64,000 bases of DNA from Streptomyces sp. I6 (lineage in GTDB: Bacteria > Actinomycetota > Actinomycetes > Streptomycetales > Streptomycetaceae), in NCBI GenBank assembly GCA_003725745.1, contig RHDP01000001.1:6179501-6243500 (forward strand), read 5' to 3'. Below the pieces are notes generated by a model. The model was not told where the DNA came from and did not search any database. It saw nothing but the letters and a program-made list of their open reading frames with translations. The position numbers were made by a program, and so were the translations under genes. Shown here piece by piece: positions 63,794-64,000 of this stretch (position 1 is its first letter; the number at the start of each line of letters is the position of its first letter).

Positions 63794-64000
63794 TCAGGCG
63801 GTCTCCGGCTCGACGCGGGCCACCACGGCGTGCGGGCGGCCGGGATGCGGGGCGGTGAACGCCGAGTGCAGGGCCTGCCGGTCGCGCCCGTCCACGGTCG
63901 CGGTGGACCAGCCGGCCGCCGCGAAGCGCGAGGCGATGCCTCCGGGCCAGCCGTGGGTCGCGGAACCGTTGTCGATCACCACCGTGTGGAGCCGGTCGAG
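63794..64000 (-). CDS. Transketolase, N-terminal (TPP-binding) subunit, cut by window edge
   Basis: The last 68 residues of the TPP-binding subunit lie here: VVIDNGSATHGWPGGIASRF, ATVDGRDRQALHSAFTA, then RPHAVVARVEPETA and a stop at 63794. The 88-bp gap to the C-terminal subunit and the common strand make them one operon. The start and the TPP-binding GDG motif are beyond the right edge. Confidence 0.82.
   Translation of the reverse strand, partial: LDRLHTVVIDNGSATHGWPGGIASRFAAAGWSTATVDGRDRQALHSAFTAPHPGRPHAVVARVEPETA

Noticed and set aside
1-64000. tRNA, rRNA, CRISPR arrays, insertion sequences, integrase or attachment sites
   Set aside because: Looked for but none seen; no cloverleaf-like segment with a CCA-end context, no transposase motifs, no regularly spaced long repeats with unique spacers.

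Overview
The window is high-GC actinobacterial DNA, almost certainly from a Streptomyces chromosome. It has about 73% G+C, strong third-position GC bias, GTG and TTG starts, GGAGG-type ribosome binding sites and many ATGA/GTGA stop-start overlaps. The order SCO6745-like protein, idi, methyltransferase/acetyltransferase, zinc exporter, cell-envelope cluster, hopanoid cluster matches what I recall of the S. coelicolor SCO6745-SCO6769 region. No tRNA, rRNA, CRISPR array, insertion sequence or prophage gene was seen.

Layout. 1-13.3 kb: exported M1 and M14 peptidases, a BCCT osmolyte transporter, an ABC-F protein, Tex, an SCO6745-family protein, a crotonase and an HdeD-like membrane protein. 13.4-17.0 kb: an RsbW-like anti-sigma kinase, IPP isomerase, a methyltransferase-GNAT fusion and a CDF zinc exporter. 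17.7-24.8 kb: a tightly overlapping seven-gene operon (two CDP-alcohol phosphotransferases, a nucleotidyltransferase, a glycerol-1-phosphate-dehydrogenase-like enzyme, a GT2 glycosyltransferase and a Wzm/Wzt-type exporter) that looks like a machine for a phosphodiester-linked envelope glycan. 25.2-35.2 kb: the hopanoid operon hpnC, hpnD, hpnE, polyprenyl synthase, shc, hpnG, hpnH and aminotransferase, without the ispG and dxs genes I remember between hpnH and the aminotransferase in S. coelicolor. 35.5-39.1 kb: a tyrosine phosphatase, a c-di-AMP riboswitch with its LysM/M23 wall hydrolase, and an SGNH hydrolase. 39.0-44.4 kb: a five-gene STM4015-4014-4013-4012-4011 cluster of unknown function with two radical-SAM enzymes. 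44.8-53.3 kb: a DUF6745 pair, a PfkB kinase, a DinB-like protein, an amidase, a metallo-beta-lactamase-fold hydrolase, and a saccharopine-dehydrogenase-like enzyme divergent from a TetR regulator across a perfect operator. 54.1-58.0 kb: a conservon (histidine-kinase-like, roadblock, DUF742, GTPase, GAF) whose DUF742 gene carries a TTA codon. 58.1-64 kb: an odd acyl-CoA-dehydrogenase-like protein, an XRE-cupin regulator with GNAT, a graspetide (ATP-grasp RiPP) locus behind a repeat-rich 0.5-kb promoter region, and a split transketolase running off the edge.

A striking overall property is that at least 16 reading-frame breaks in 13 otherwise conserved genes are each explained by the loss of one base from a short G or C run. 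Restoring those bases gives full-length proteins of normal family size in every gene that lies wholly inside the window. This looks like consensus error in the sequence rather than mass gene decay. Spans given for those genes are the repaired ones.

The best candidates for something little described are the graspetide locus (precursor plus ATP-grasp ligase but no adjacent methyltransferase, with three direct repeats about 40 bp apart upstream), the STM4011-4015 cluster, and the envelope-polymer operon next to the hopanoid genes.
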